The position numbers and the translations under genes are program-made. DNA of 64,000 nucleotides, from NCBI RefSeq assembly GCF_002797875.1, contig NZ_PGFC01000004.1, positions 150,831-214,830 on the forward strand, read 5' to 3'. Shown here piece after piece: positions 39,132 through 48,869 of the stretch. How positions within the stretch are numbered: position 1 is the first letter of the stretch; every line of letters starts with the position of its first letter. This DNA comes from Pseudoscardovia suis. Lineage in GTDB: Bacteria; Actinomycetota; Actinomycetes; Actinomycetales; Bifidobacteriaceae. The notes beneath the pieces were generated by a model. It saw nothing but the letters and a program-made list of their open reading frames with translations. It was not told the origin of the DNA and made no database searches.

Positions 39132-39941
39132 GTGATCGAGCTCAAGAGCCCCGAAGAAATCAAGCAGATGCGTCCTGCCGGCAAGTTCGTCGGCGATATT
39201 CTCTCGCAGCTGCGCGAAACGACCAAGGTCGGCACGAACTTGCTGGAGATTGACGAATACGTGCACAAGCGCATCGCCGACCGTCAGGGCGCCGAATCCT
39301 GCTATGTCGATTACGCGCCGGACTTCGGCACGGGCCCGTTCCGCCATTGGATCTGCGTGTCCGTGAACGACGCAGTGCTGCATGGCGTTCCGTATGACTA
39401 CAACCTCAAGGACGGCGACCTCGTCTCCCTTGATCTGGCAGTCAGTGTGGATGGCTGGGTCGGTGATTCCGCCATCAGCTTCGTCGTTGGCAAGGCCGAT
39501 CCGGAGGACGAGCGCATCATCAAGACAACCCAGGAAGCGCTCAAGGCTGGCATCAGCCAGGCGTATTCAGGCAACCGCATCGGCGACATTTCCGCTGCGG
39601 TGGGCGCCGTTGCACACGAGAACGGTTATACGGTCAACATGGAGTTCGGTGGCCACGGCGTCGGCCATCTCATGCACGGCGACCCGTTCGTCGTCAACGA
39701 CGGACGCGCGCATCACGGCTACAAGCTTCGCCCCGGCCTGGTCATCGCAATCGAACCGTGGTTCATGCGCGGCACCGACGAAATCTTCCAGGATCCCAAG
39801 GATGGGTGGACGCTGCGTTCCGCCGACGGTTCCCGCGGCGCACACACCGAGCATACGATTGCCATCACCGATGGCGATCCGATCATCCTCACCCGCAGGG
39901 ACGGTTTTGACCCTGCACTGCCTGACAACTTGCAAAAGTAA
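39132..39941 (+). CDS. map: Methionine aminopeptidase type I
   Basis: 269 aa with a GTG start (GGAAGGAAG upstream). Removes initiator Met. The metal ligands are in place: DLVSLDLAVSVDGWVGDSA (two Asp), GHGVGHLMHGDP (His), AIEPWFMRG (Glu) and HTEHTIAIT (Glu). The N-terminal RPAGKFVGDIL region and absence of a zinc-finger extension mark a short type Ia enzyme. Confidence 0.95.
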   Translation: MIELKSPEEIKQMRPAGKFVGDILSQLRETTKVGTNLLEIDEYVHKRIADRQGAESCYVDYAPDFGTGPFRHWICVSVNDAVLHGVPYDYNLKDGDLVSLDLAVSVDGWVGDSAISFVVGKADPEDERIIKTTQEALKAGISQAYSGNRIGDISAAVGAVAHENGYTVNMEFGGHGVGHLMHGDPFVVNDGRAHHGYKLRPGLVIAIEPWFMRGTDEIFQDPKDGWTLRSADGSRGAHTEHTIAITDGDPIILTRRDGFDPALPDNLQK

Positions 39942-40040
39942 TACATTACTGACGGAACTTGCATAAACCAGACATGGGCGAACGCCCTCTGGTTCCACCA
40001 CAGTTTCAACAAACTCGCATTGCGCACGGAAGGAGAGCCA

Positions 40041-41336
40041 ATGGCACAGGCCACGCTCGAGATCGATTCAGAAAAATACACGTTGCCGGTGGCGGAACCC
40101 ACAAGCGGCGCCAAAGGACTCATCGTCTCCAGCCTGCGCAACGACCAGTGGGTCACGCTCGACCCAGGCTTCCTCACGACCGCGCAATGCGAGTCGAAGA
40201 TCACATTCATCGATGGCGCCAACTCGATCCTTCGTTACCGCGGATACCCGATCGAGCAGCTGTGCGAGCGCTCCAACTTCCTGGAAGTGGCTTATCTGCT
40301 GCGCACCGGCGAACTGCCCACGAAGGAGCAGTACGACGAATTCCGTTCGTCCATCCTGCGCCGCACGATCATCGGTGAGGAATTCCGCACCTTCATCGGC
40401 ACGTTCCCCCGCACCGCGCATCCGATGAGCGTTCTCGCCTCCGCGGTGAACGCGCTCGCCGCCTACTATCCGGACACCACCGACATCAACGATCCCGACC
40501 AGCTTGACGAAGCGTCCGCCATCATCATGGCCAAGACCCGCACGATCATCTCGCTGATCCACCGCCGTCGTCGCGATGAGCCGCTGCTGTATGCCGACAT
40601 TTCGCAAGGCTATGTGGACGACTTCCTGCGCATGTGCTTCGCCACGCCATACCAGAAGTTTGAATCCGACCCGCTGCTTGTCGACGCACTCGACAAGCTG
40701 CTCATCATTCACGCCGACCATGAGCAGAACTGCTCCACGTCCGTCGTGCGCATCGCGGGTTCGGCCCACGCGAACCTGTATTCCGCGGTGGCGGCGGGCA
40801 TCAACGCGCTTTCCGGTCCGCTTCACGGTGGTGCGAACGAGGCCGTGCTGCGCCAGCTTGCCGAGATCCGCGAGTCCGGTAAGTCCGTCAAGCAGTTCGT
40901 GGATGACGCGAAGGCTGAGCATCGGCGCATCTCTGGCTTGGGGCATCGCGTCTACAAGTCGTATGATCCGCGTGCCGCGATCGCCAAGGGCTACCTGAAG
41001 AAGATCATGGCGCACCCCGACAGCGCGCATGTGGATGATTCCGACCGCCAGCTGTTCGACATCGCGCTTGAGCTCGAGAACATCGCCCTTAACGACGAGT
41101 ACTTCGTGTCGCGTCATCTGTACCCGAACGTGGACTTCTACACTGGCTTGATTTACCGCGCTATCGGTTTCGATCCGTCGATGTTCACGACGCTGTTCGC
41201 GCTCGGCCGCATCCCTGGCTGGATTGCGCAATATCGTGAGATGCTTGCCGATCCGATGACCAAGATTGGCCGTCCGCGTCAGGTATACACGGGCGCCCCC
41301 AAGCGCGATTACGTGCCGATGTCCGAAAGGGCGTAA
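40041..41336 (+). CDS. gltA: Citrate synthase
   Basis: 431 aa from ATG 40041 with GGAAGGAGAG upstream. Condenses oxaloacetate and acetyl-CoA. Active-site residues visible: His in HADHEQNCSTSVVRIAGS, His in GPLHGGANEAV, Asp/His in ISGLGHRVYKSYDPRA and the C-terminal Arg in RIPGWIAQYREM. Bifidobacteria lack a full TCA cycle, so it feeds glutamate synthesis. A terminator follows. Confidence 0.97.
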   Translation: MAQATLEIDSEKYTLPVAEPTSGAKGLIVSSLRNDQWVTLDPGFLTTAQCESKITFIDGANSILRYRGYPIEQLCERSNFLEVAYLLRTGELPTKEQYDEFRSSILRRTIIGEEFRTFIGTFPRTAHPMSVLASAVNALAAYYPDTTDINDPDQLDEASAIIMAKTRTIISLIHRRRRDEPLLYADISQGYVDDFLRMCFATPYQKFESDPLLVDALDKLLIIHADHEQNCSTSVVRIAGSAHANLYSAVAAGINALSGPLHGGANEAVLRQLAEIRESGKSVKQFVDDAKAEHRRISGLGHRVYKSYDPRAAIAKGYLKKIMAHPDSAHVDDSDRQLFDIALELENIALNDEYFVSRHLYPNVDFYTGLIYRAIGFDPSMFTTLFALGRIPGWIAQYREMLADPMTKIGRPRQVYTGAPKRDYVPMSERA

Positions 41337-41376
41337 CGCCGACGGCGGCGATTCTTAAGGCCCGCCAAGGATTACC

Positions 41377-41422
41377 AAGGCCCATGCACAGCTCCTCCAA
41401 CAAGAGCGTGCATGGGCCTTTT
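41377..41422 (+). terminator. Rho-independent terminator after gltA
   Basis: Perfect 13-bp stem AAGGCCCATGCAC (41377-41389) / GTGCATGGGCCTT (41408-41420) followed by TT and C. Confidence 0.85.
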
Positions 41423-41651
41423 CGCTATCTTTCAGCATGCACGCAGCCCAAGGTTGCGTTGCACGCGCGGCAATGCAAATGTTTCATCCATGTTCCCGAA
41501 TCGTAAGTGGCAGGTGAAGCGAGCGCCCTTGCCCGAAATCTAGCGCCGATATAACAAAAGTGTTCTCAGACAACGATTCCTTTCCCCACTGGCTTGCATG
41601 CGTCTCATTGCATTGCGATGATTCGTGCGTTCTGGCCTGGGAGAGGTTTTC

Positions 41652-41810
41652 ATGACAAGGGGCGCTTATGAATCAGCAGGATTCTTCCCGACCATCCGGA
41701 ACAGGAAGACGCTTGTGCGGCGCATCGCGGAATTCCGCGACATTGCGCAGCCACAGCGGCATCCACAACAGAAATCACATCGAATGTCGCATGGCGGGGG
41801 TGAGCGGTAA
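41652..41810 (+). CDS. Possible 52-residue peptide coupled to the kinase-like gene
   Basis: The frame starts ATGACAAGG after GGGAGAGG and its TAA overlaps the next ATG by one base (TAATG), the classic coupling geometry. The peptide is basic (MTRGAYESAGFF, ending GGGER) with no recognisable family. It may be a leader peptide or a chance ORF. Confidence 0.3.
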   Translation: MTRGAYESAGFFPTIRNRKTLVRRIAEFRDIAQPQRHPQQKSHRMSHGGGER

Positions 41811-42412
41811 TGAAACTCAATTCTGACCACTACATCATCACGATTGGCTGCGAATACGGCGCAGGCGGACCGCAGATCGGCAGAATGCTCGCTGACGCTC
41901 TTGACATCGAATACTACGACCGCGATCTCGTCGACAAGGTCGTCAACCAGTTGGGCATCGACCGGGGGCTCGTGGAGCAGGCCGACCAGAAGACGAACGT
42001 CCAATATGCGTTCGAGACATCGCTCGGCCCTCGTTACGCAAACCTGAGCAACCGCGTCATCTTCACGCAGAACGAAGTCATCAACGACCTGGCCAACAAA
42101 TCCTCATGCGTCATCATCGGACGCTCCGCCAATTATCTGCTGCGTGACCGTGATGATGTGCTTGACATCTTCATCTACGCCCCCAAGGACGTGCGCGTCG
42201 AATCCATCATGGAGCAAGACAAGGTCGATAAGAAGAAGGCGCAGGAAATCGTCGAATACAACGACGAAATGAATCATTCGCGCCACAAGTACATCACCGG
42301 CACGCATCGTGGCGACCGCCATGGCCGCGACATCCTCATCGATTCCAGCATGCTTGGCTGGGAACGCACGGCGAAGTATCTGCTCATGCTCGTCGAAATG
42401 CTCAACGAATAG
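41810..42412 (+). CDS. Cytidylate-kinase-like protein (AAA_26-type P-loop family)
   Basis: 200 aa. The N-terminus YIITIGCEYGAGGPQIGRMLADALD is the modified P-loop of the cytidylate-kinase-like family (G-x-x-x-G-x-G-G rather than GxxGxGK), followed by YYDRDLVDKV, SSCVIIGRSANYLLR and DIFIYAPKDVRVESI. Members often sit beside transporters and are thought to be kinases of unknown substrate. It is the first secure gene of the amine-metabolism cluster; 18 nt separate it from the fusion gene. Confidence 0.85.
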   Translation: MKLNSDHYIITIGCEYGAGGPQIGRMLADALDIEYYDRDLVDKVVNQLGIDRGLVEQADQKTNVQYAFETSLGPRYANLSNRVIFTQNEVINDLANKSSCVIIGRSANYLLRDRDDVLDIFIYAPKDVRVESIMEQDKVDKKKAQEIVEYNDEMNHSRHKYITGTHRGDRHGRDILIDSSMLGWERTAKYLLMLVEMLNE

Positions 42413-42430
42413 CGAAGGGGAGTGAGAACA

Positions 42431-45154
42431 ATGGCACAAAAGAAATCTTCGGAATTCGACAAAGTCTTTAGCGTCTGGGACATCCTCGTCATCGCGTTCG
42501 GCGCCATGATCGGCTGGGCGTGGGTCGTTTCCACTGGCGACTGGATCCAGCGAGGCGGTGTGATTGGCGCCATGCTCGGCTTCGGCCTGGGCGGCCTCAT
42601 GATCTTCTTCATCGGCCTGACCTACGCCGAGCTCACGCCTGCAATGCCTGACTGCGGCGGCGAGCATGTGTTCAGCTACAGGGCAATGGGCCCCACCGGC
42701 TCGTTTGTGTGCACGTGGGCAATCATCCTGGGCTATGTGAGCGTCGTGTGCTTCGAGGCGTGCGCGCTGCCGACCGTCGTCACCTACCTGTTCCCCAGCT
42801 TCCTGCAAGGATATCTGTACACGGTCGCCGGCTTTGACATCTACGCTTCGTGGCTGGCGGTGGCCATCATCCTGGCCATCTTCATCACCTACATCAACAT
42901 CCGAGGCGCCAAGACAGCCGCCATCCTGCAGACCATCCTCACGTGCATCATCGGCGGCGCCGGCATCCTGCTGATCGTCGGTTCGGTTTTCAGTGGCGAT
43001 GCGTCCAACCTTGACGGCCAGATGTTCGTGGGCGACAACGGCGGCAGCGCCTTCAGCAACGTGCTGCGTGTCGCCATGATGACGCCGTTCTACTTCATCG
43101 GCTTCGACGTGATTCCCCAGGCCGCTGAAGAAATCAACGTGCCGCTGAAGAAAATCGCGAAGATGCTGCTGCTGTCGATCCTTCTCGCGGTGGCGTTCTA
43201 CGTGCTCATTATCTTCTCCGTGGGTCTCGTGCTCGACTCCGGCGCCATCGAGGCGTCGCAGGAATCCGGCAGCGGCCTGGTGACCGCGGATGCGATGGCG
43301 GTGGCGTTCAAGACCTCCGTCATGGCCAAGGTGCTCATCGTCGGCGGCCTGTGCGGTGTCGTGACCTCGTGGAACTCCTTCATGATCGGTGGCAGCCGCG
43401 CCATGTACTCCATGGCGGAGTCCTACATGATTCCGCCGGTGTTCGGCAAGCTGCACAAGAAGTACAAGACCCCGTATGTGGCGGTCGCTCTCATCGGCCT
43501 GCTCAGCTGCCTTGCGCCGTTGCTCGGCCGCAAGATGCTCGTGTGGATCGTTGACGCAGGCAACCTTGCGTGCTGCGTGGCCTACTGCATGGTCGCTATC
43601 TCGTTCGTCATCCTTCGCAAGAAGGAACCGACGATGCCCCGGCCTTACAAGGTCAAGCACTACAAGTTCGTGGGCGCCATGGCAATCCTCATGTCGGGCT
43701 TCATGGTCGTCATGTACTGCATCCCCGGCAGCGCCGCGGCACTCGTGCCCGTCGAGTGGGCGTTCGTCGGCGGCTGGGCTGTGCTCGGTGTGATTTTCTA
43801 CATCGGCTGCAAGGCGCATTACGGCAAGAAGTTCGGCACTCTCGTGCAGGTCGCCAATGACGAGCTCGACAAGGAATACGCTCTCGAACGCAAGGCGGCG
43901 GCATCCATCGCCGCAAGCGAAGCCGGCCCCAAGCATGCCGAGGCGACCGTGGGCGAGGCGGAAGTGTCCGTCGCGCTTTCCGAAGCCAAGGCCGCGACTG
44001 CCGCTGCAACGGTCACCGCGCCTGCGACGTTCGAATACCATCTGCCGGTCGACATCGTGTTCGGCGCAGGCAAGGTGGCGCAGACCGGCGATATCGTCAA
44101 GCCCCTGGGCTCCAAGGCGCTTATCGTGACCGGCAGGTCGAGCGCCAAGAAGACCGGCTTGTATGACAAGGTGAAGGATTCCCTCACCGCCGCCGGCATC
44201 GAATCCGGCCTGTTCGACAAAGTCCAGTCCAACCCGCTCACCACCACCGTCATGGATGGTGCGACGCTGGCCAAGTCCGACGGCTACGACATGGTCATTG
44301 CCATCGGCGGCGGCTCCGTGATGGACAGCGCCAAGGGCATCGCGTTCATGGCGAAGAACGACGGCGACGTCAACGATTACATCTACGGACGCAAGTCCGG
44401 CGATGAGGCGCTGCCGCTCGTGCTCATACCCACCACCTGCGGCTCGGGCTCCGAGGCAAACGGATTCGCAGTGCTCACCAATCCGGACACCGGCGACAAG
44501 AAGTCGCTGCGCTGCCCTGCGATCGTGGCAAGCAAATCCATCGTGGATCCCGAATGCATGATGACGATGCCGAAGGGCACGGTGGCAGCCGCCGGATTCG
44601 ACGCCTTCTGCCATTGCTTCGAGGCATACACCGCCAACAATGCGCAGCCGTTCACCGACGCGCTTGCGCTCTACGCCATCCCGCTCATTATCGAAAGTCT
44701 GCCGAAGCTGTATGACGGCGAAGGCACTCTCAAGGATTGGGAACAGATGTCCGTGGCTGCCACGATCGGCGGCATGGTCATCGGCACGGCTGGCATCACG
44801 CTCACCCACGCGATGGAACACCCGGTCAGCGGTCTGAAGGACGTGACGCATGGCAAGGGCCTGGCGGCGCTCGCCCCGGCGGTCGTCAACGCCACATGGC
44901 AGGGCAACCGTTTCAAGTTCGGGCGTCTCGCACGCATGATGGGCGGCTACACCGCCGAGGATTGCGCCGAGAAGATCCGTGGCTTCGAGCGCTCCATCGG
45001 CCTCGACCTGACACTCAGCGATCTGGGCGTCAGCGAAGAGGACATTCCGTGGCTCACAGACAACTGCCTGAAGGTCTCCCCGGCAAATGTGAAGAACACG
45101 CCGGGCAGCATCAGCCACGATGACATCGCCGAGCTGTATCGCGCAGCGCTGTGA
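42431..45154 (+). CDS. Amino-acid permease fused to iron-type alcohol dehydrogenase
   Basis: 907 aa, one uninterrupted frame from ATG 42431 (GGGGAG upstream). Residues 1 to ~480 are an APC-superfamily permease with about 12 helices (FGAMIGWAWVVSTGDW, FIGFDVIPQAAEEIN, SRAMYSMAESYMIP). An Ala/Glu-rich linker (~480-530) leads to a complete iron-containing alcohol dehydrogenase (~530-907): IAIGGGSVMDSAKG for NAD(P), PTTCGSGSEANGFAV, metal ligands in IVDPECMM (Asp), FCHCFEAY (His), THAMEHP (His) and THGKG (His). The pairing suggests immediate reduction of an aldehyde made from an imported amine. With the class III aminotransferase downstream, candidate routes are taurine to isethionate (known in Bifidobacterium kashiwanohense through Toa and an M-ADH-family sulfoacetaldehyde reductase) or GABA to 4-hydroxybutyrate. 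Confidence 0.9.
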   Translation: MAQKKSSEFDKVFSVWDILVIAFGAMIGWAWVVSTGDWIQRGGVIGAMLGFGLGGLMIFFIGLTYAELTPAMPDCGGEHVFSYRAMGPTGSFVCTWAIILGYVSVVCFEACALPTVVTYLFPSFLQGYLYTVAGFDIYASWLAVAIILAIFITYINIRGAKTAAILQTILTCIIGGAGILLIVGSVFSGDASNLDGQMFVGDNGGSAFSNVLRVAMMTPFYFIGFDVIPQAAEEINVPLKKIAKMLLLSILLAVAFYVLIIFSVGLVLDSGAIEASQESGSGLVTADAMAVAFKTSVMAKVLIVGGLCGVVTSWNSFMIGGSRAMYSMAESYMIPPVFGKLHKKYKTPYVAVALIGLLSCLAPLLGRKMLVWIVDAGNLACCVAYCMVAISFVILRKKEPTMPRPYKVKHYKFVGAMAILMSGFMVVMYCIPGSAAALVPVEWAFVGGWAVLGVIFYIGCKAHYGKKFGTLVQVANDELDKEYALERKAAASIAASEAGPKHAEATVGEAEVSVALSEAKAATAAATVTAPATFEYHLPVDIVFGAGKVAQTGDIVKPLGSKALIVTGRSSAKKTGLYDKVKDSLTAAGIESGLFDKVQSNPLTTTVMDGATLAKSDGYDMVIAIGGGSVMDSAKGIAFMAKNDGDVNDYIYGRKSGDEALPLVLIPTTCGSGSEANGFAVLTNPDTGDKKSLRCPAIVASKSIVDPECMMTMPKGTVAAAGFDAFCHCFEAYTANNAQPFTDALALYAIPLIIESLPKLYDGEGTLKDWEQMSVAATIGGMVIGTAGITLTHAMEHPVSGLKDVTHGKGLAALAPAVVNATWQGNRFKFGRLARMMGGYTAEDCAEKIRGFERSIGLDLTLSDLGVSEEDIPWLTDNCLKVSPANVKNTPGSISHDDIAELYRAAL

Positions 45155-45243
45155 TGATGCCGTGACGTGCGGCGGGGCTGCGGTGCTGTGGCGCTGCAGC
45201 CGCATCCCACGGCGAAGCCGCACGTGCACGTGACGGCAATATC

Positions 45244-45288
45244 AGGGGAATCGCATGGGCGCTCGGGCGCCTGCGCGATTCCCCTTTG
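45244..45288 (+). terminator. Hairpin after the fusion gene
   Basis: AGGGGAATCGC (45244-45254) pairs perfectly with GCGATTCCCCT (45275-45285), followed by TTTG. The T-run is short, so it may only partly separate the fusion gene from the acetyltransferase. Confidence 0.6.
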
Positions 45289-45329
45289 CGATTCCTGACA
45301 ATGTGCAATTGCGCAACAAGGAGCATGAG

Positions 45330-45803
45330 ATGAACGAAAATGACGCAAACAGAGCGACGGAAGGCTTGCCAGTGTCTTTCACTGACGCTACCATCGAGGA
45401 TTTTCCGGCAGCGCTGGAATTCATCCGGAATCTGTGGGATTACAACACGTATGACGAACAGGAGACGCGCGCTGTCTACGAAAAAGTGATCGCCGATCCT
45501 GACAGCTTCATCTTTTTCGCACGGGCGGCGGATGGTTCATATTGTGGAATGTGCCACGGCGATTATTTTCAAACTTTCTGGATGAGCGGTCTCACATGCT
45601 ATGTTTCGAGCCTCATCGTGCGCCGGGAATGCCGCGGCAGGGGAGTGGGAACGGCGTTGCTCGACCATGCGCTCGCCCGTGCGAAATCGCGCGGTTGCAA
45701 GGCGGCGACGTTGGATTCGGGGCTTCCGCGCACCGCCGCCCACACGTTTTACGAACATTACGGATTTGAGAAAAGCTGCTACGGGTTTGAGAAATACCTG
45801 TGA
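45330..45803 (+). CDS. GNAT-family N-acetyltransferase
   Basis: 157 aa from ATG 45330 with AAGGAG 6 nt upstream; the frame is open from 45255 but that start falls in the terminator hairpin. The acetyl-CoA motif reads VSSLIVRRECRGRGVGTALLDHAL (R-x-x-G-x-G), followed by KAATLDSGLPRTAAHTFYEHYGF. Substrate unknown; position in the amine cluster may hint at a polyamine or amino acid. Confidence 0.88.
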   Translation: MNENDANRATEGLPVSFTDATIEDFPAALEFIRNLWDYNTYDEQETRAVYEKVIADPDSFIFFARAADGSYCGMCHGDYFQTFWMSGLTCYVSSLIVRRECRGRGVGTALLDHALARAKSRGCKAATLDSGLPRTAAHTFYEHYGFEKSCYGFEKYL

Positions 45804-45880
45804 AACAACAGGGAACTTTGGGTGTTTTCGCTAAATTCTCGACCGCTGTGCGAGGTGCGCCTAGAACACAAATGTTTCGT

Positions 45881-45904
45881 GTTTGCGTTCAGTGTTTCGC
45901 AAAC
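45881..45904. promoter_or_regulatory. Dyad upstream of the aminotransferase
   Basis: GTTTGCG (45881-45887) and CGCAAAC (45898-45904) form a 7-bp inverted repeat in the AT-richer 239-nt gap between the acetyltransferase and aminotransferase genes. A likely operator; no regulator is identified. Confidence 0.4.
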
Positions 45905-46042
45905 GCAACGTAACAGTTTCGAGGTTGCGGGACTAATGCAACATGCGGCTAGTAACACTAAGCATGTCACCAAGATGACGACGAAATTCGCAGGTGAGTT
46001 GCCTACGGATTGAGGAATCGCAAACAACAAAGGAGTACCGCT

Positions 46043-47407
46043 ATGGCATTGGCAGAAGAGTTGCCGCAGATCGTCACCGAAAGCGTGCCGGGCCCGAAGA
46101 CCCAGGAGTTCCTCAAGCGCCGTAACGAGGCCGTTCCCTATGGTCTGTGCGGCGACACCTATCCGCTGTGCATCAAGCGCGGCGAGGGTGCGATGTTCGA
46201 AGACCTCGATGGCAATAAGTTCCTCGACTGGGTCGGCGGCGTCGGCGTGCTCAACATCGGTTACTCCCGCCCCGAGCTTGTCAAGGCAGTTCAGGACCAG
46301 GCCACCAAGTACTTCCACACCATCTTCAATGTCATCGGTCACGAGGGTTACGTCACCCTTGCCGAGGGACTCAATGAAACGATTCCGTGTCGCGGCGAGC
46401 ACAAGAAGACCTATTTCGCGAACTCCGGCGCTGAGTGCGACGAGAACGCCATCAAGATCGCCAAGGCCTACACCGGCCGTCAGGGCGTGATCTGCTTCTC
46501 CGGTGCATTCCACGGCCGCACGAACCTAACGATGGCGCTCACCGCCAAGAAGGCGTACTCCCGCGGCATGGGCCCGTTCCCGGCGGAAATCGCCCGTGCA
46601 CCGTACCCCTACCTCTATCGTGCGCCGAAGGGCTACACCGAGGAAGAAGCCATCAACTACTACATCGAGGGCCTGAAGAAGACCTTCGACCAGGGCATCC
46701 CGGCCAACGAAGTCGCCTGCATGCTCGTCGAACCGCTCCAGGGCGAAGGCGGCTTCATCCCCGCACCGATCGAGTGGGTCAAGGCCGTGCGCAAGATCTG
46801 CGATGACAACGGTATTCTGCTCATCGCCGATGAAGTGCAGTGCGGCAATTGCCGTACCGGCAAGTACTTCGCTTCCGAGTACTGGGCAGAAGCGGGCGCA
46901 GCCCCGGATATCGTCACCACTGCAAAGTCTCTGGCAGGCGGCATGCCGATTTCCGCAATCACCGGCCGCGCTGAAGTCATGGACGCTGCTCCTCAAGGCA
47001 CGATCGGCGGCACGTTCTGCGGCAACCCGCTGTCGTGCGCTTCCGGCATCGCCGCCATGAAGATCTACAAGGAAGAAGACTTCCCGGCAAAGGCACGCCA
47101 CATCGGCGAACTGGTGACCGCTGGATTCAAGGAGATGCAGAAGAAGTACTCCGTGATCGGCGATATCCGTGGCCTCGGCGCCATGATCGGTGTGGAATTC
47201 GTCACCGATCGCGAGACGAAGGAACCGGCAACCAAGCTCGTCGCACGCCTCATTCAGGAAGCGCTGCAGCGCGGCCTCCTCATGGAGAGCGCCGGCACGT
47301 CCAGCAACGTGATTCGCTTCCTTGCGCCGCTCGTCATGACCGATGAGCAGACCAAGCGCGGTCTCGAGATCTTCGAGGAATCCCTCAAGGCAGCGCTCGC
47401 CGAGTAG
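46043..47407 (+). CDS. Class III pyridoxal-phosphate aminotransferase (GabT/Toa-like)
   Basis: 454 aa from ATG 46043 (AAGGAG upstream). Fold-type I class III features: FANSGAECDENAIKIAKAYTG, the FSGAFHGRT motif, LIADEVQCGNCRTGKYFASE, the Schiff-base Lys in VTTAKSLAGGMPISAITG, and GTFCGNPLSCASG. This branch includes 4-aminobutyrate, taurine and 5-aminovalerate transaminases; the substrate cannot be fixed by eye. Its neighbour, the permease-alcohol dehydrogenase fusion, would reduce the aldehyde product. Confidence 0.9.
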   Translation: MALAEELPQIVTESVPGPKTQEFLKRRNEAVPYGLCGDTYPLCIKRGEGAMFEDLDGNKFLDWVGGVGVLNIGYSRPELVKAVQDQATKYFHTIFNVIGHEGYVTLAEGLNETIPCRGEHKKTYFANSGAECDENAIKIAKAYTGRQGVICFSGAFHGRTNLTMALTAKKAYSRGMGPFPAEIARAPYPYLYRAPKGYTEEEAINYYIEGLKKTFDQGIPANEVACMLVEPLQGEGGFIPAPIEWVKAVRKICDDNGILLIADEVQCGNCRTGKYFASEYWAEAGAAPDIVTTAKSLAGGMPISAITGRAEVMDAAPQGTIGGTFCGNPLSCASGIAAMKIYKEEDFPAKARHIGELVTAGFKEMQKKYSVIGDIRGLGAMIGVEFVTDRETKEPATKLVARLIQEALQRGLLMESAGTSSNVIRFLAPLVMTDEQTKRGLEIFEESLKAALAE

Positions 47408-47448
47408 TGAGTGCTGGGCTGCGCGAGACGCGGAGCTGGTCAAAACTG

Positions 47449-47485
47449 AAAGGCCGACCGTCAACAGACGGCCGGCCTTTTGCGT
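47449..47485 (+). terminator. Rho-independent terminator after the aminotransferase
   Basis: AAAGGCCGACCGT pairs with ACGGCCGGCCTTT (one mismatch) around CAACAG and is followed by T. The rest of the 228-nt gap holds short GGCTCACAG repeats near 47560-47585 and nothing else recognisable. Confidence 0.75.
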
Positions 47486-47635
47486 GCCTATAGCTGTGTG
47501 CCCATAGCGATGCGGTAATCCGTGGGTTTGCGCTGAAGCAATCGCACAATGTGCAACGGCTCACAGCTCACGGCTCACAGTTCACGGTGCAACAGTGCAT
47601 GTTTTGTAGTTGCAACAGCGCACAGCCCGCATGAA

Positions 47636-48625
47636 TCAGTTCTTGTGGAGCTTCTCGTTGAGCTCGATGCCGGTCTTGCGGTAGCGAGCCTCAATGCGGC
47701 CGCTCACGGAGTTGCGGATGAACAGGATGTTGTTCTTGCCGCTGAGATCCGCGCCCTTGACCACTTCGAGCGGTTCGCCCGCGGCAACCTTCGCCTTGTC
47801 GTAGATCGTCACCTTCGTGCCGGCGGTCACATACAGGCCAGCCTCAACCACGCAGTTATCGCCCAGCGAGATGCCGATGCCGGCGTTCGCACCCAGCAGC
47901 GAATGCTCGCCGATCGAGTTGCGCAGCTTGCCGCCGCCCGAAAGCGTGCCCATGATGGACGCGCCTCCACCGATGTCGGAGCCGTTGCCCACCACGACGC
48001 CTTGCGAGATGCGGCCTTCAACCATTGAAACGCCCAGCGTGCCGGCGTTGAAGTTCACAAAACCTTCGTGCATGACGGTCGTGCCTTCCGAAAGATACGC
48101 GCCCAGGCGCACACGGTCAGCGTTGCCAATGCGCACGCCTGAGGGCACGACGTAGTCGACCATGCGCGGCATCTTGTCGACGAGCATGACCTCGACGTTC
48201 GCCACAGGGGCGCCGGCGCTTGCCTTGGCGGCTGCGGCCTGCACATCCATCTTGCGCAGTGCGAAGTCCTCGATGGCGAACGGGCCGTAGTTCGTCCACA
48301 CGACGTTCGTGAGCACACCGAAGATGCCATCGAGATTCAGCGTGTTGGGCTTGGCCTTGCGCTGGCTGAGCAAGTGCAGGCGCAGATAGGCGTCGGCGGC
48401 GTCAACGGGGGCGGCATCGAGGTCGCTCACTGTGAACACCGGCACACGGCGCACCCCGCGCGCATCCGCGGTTTCATGCACGAGTGCGCCAAAGTTGTGG
48501 TTGGGGCGGTCGGCAGGTGCGGGGGCAGGACCCAGCTCGAGCTGCGGATACCAGACGTCGAGTGTGGCGCCGGCGGCATCGATGCTCGCCAGGCCCCAGC
48601 CCCATGCTGTGCGTTGATCAGACAT
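47636..48625 (-). CDS. dapD: Tetrahydrodipicolinate N-succinyltransferase
   Basis: 329 aa from ATG complement 48623-48625 (AGGAGAAG upstream). Second half is a left-handed beta helix of hexapeptide repeats ([57 protein letters not shown]), first half a tetrahydrodipicolinate-binding domain. The length matches the actinobacterial DapD, longer than the E. coli enzyme (~274 aa). It works in the succinylase branch of lysine and diaminopimelate synthesis. Monocistronic. Confidence 0.95.
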   Translation of the reverse strand: MSDQRTAWGWGLASIDAAGATLDVWYPQLELGPAPAPADRPNHNFGALVHETADARGVRRVPVFTVSDLDAAPVDAADAYLRLHLLSQRKAKPNTLNLDGIFGVLTNVVWTNYGPFAIEDFALRKMDVQAAAAKASAGAPVANVEVMLVDKMPRMVDYVVPSGVRIGNADRVRLGAYLSEGTTVMHEGFVNFNAGTLGVSMVEGRISQGVVVGNGSDIGGGASIMGTLSGGGKLRNSIGEHSLLGANAGIGISLGDNCVVEAGLYVTAGTKVTIYDKAKVAAGEPLEVVKGADLSGKNNILFIRNSVSGRIEARYRKTGIELNEKLHKN

Positions 48626-48869
48626 AATCTTCTCCTGTTTCGTCAAGGCGGCGGACCAGGGTGCTGCATGATGCGCAGGTGCCGCGCCGGGCGGATGTCC
48701 GCATCGGTGGCGCGCATCGGTGGCGTGCATCGGTGGCGCGGCCGGCCCTGCCGTCGATCGAAGTTACCCTTCCATATTAAATTACAGGTGCATCGCCGCG
48801 AGTGGGCGTCTCGATTCTGTGGAGTGGAGGTACGGAGGGGTGTGGGCACATTGCGGGGCTGGTGGCGGT

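Noticed and set aside
42104..45229. 1041-residue open frame on the minus strand
   Set aside because: It is antisense to the permease-dehydrogenase fusion and other genes; such frames arise from third-position GC bias. Composition (His, Asp, Arg, Gly rich) is not protein-like. The same applies to 859-2199, 11396-13522 and 32058-33941 on the minus strand.
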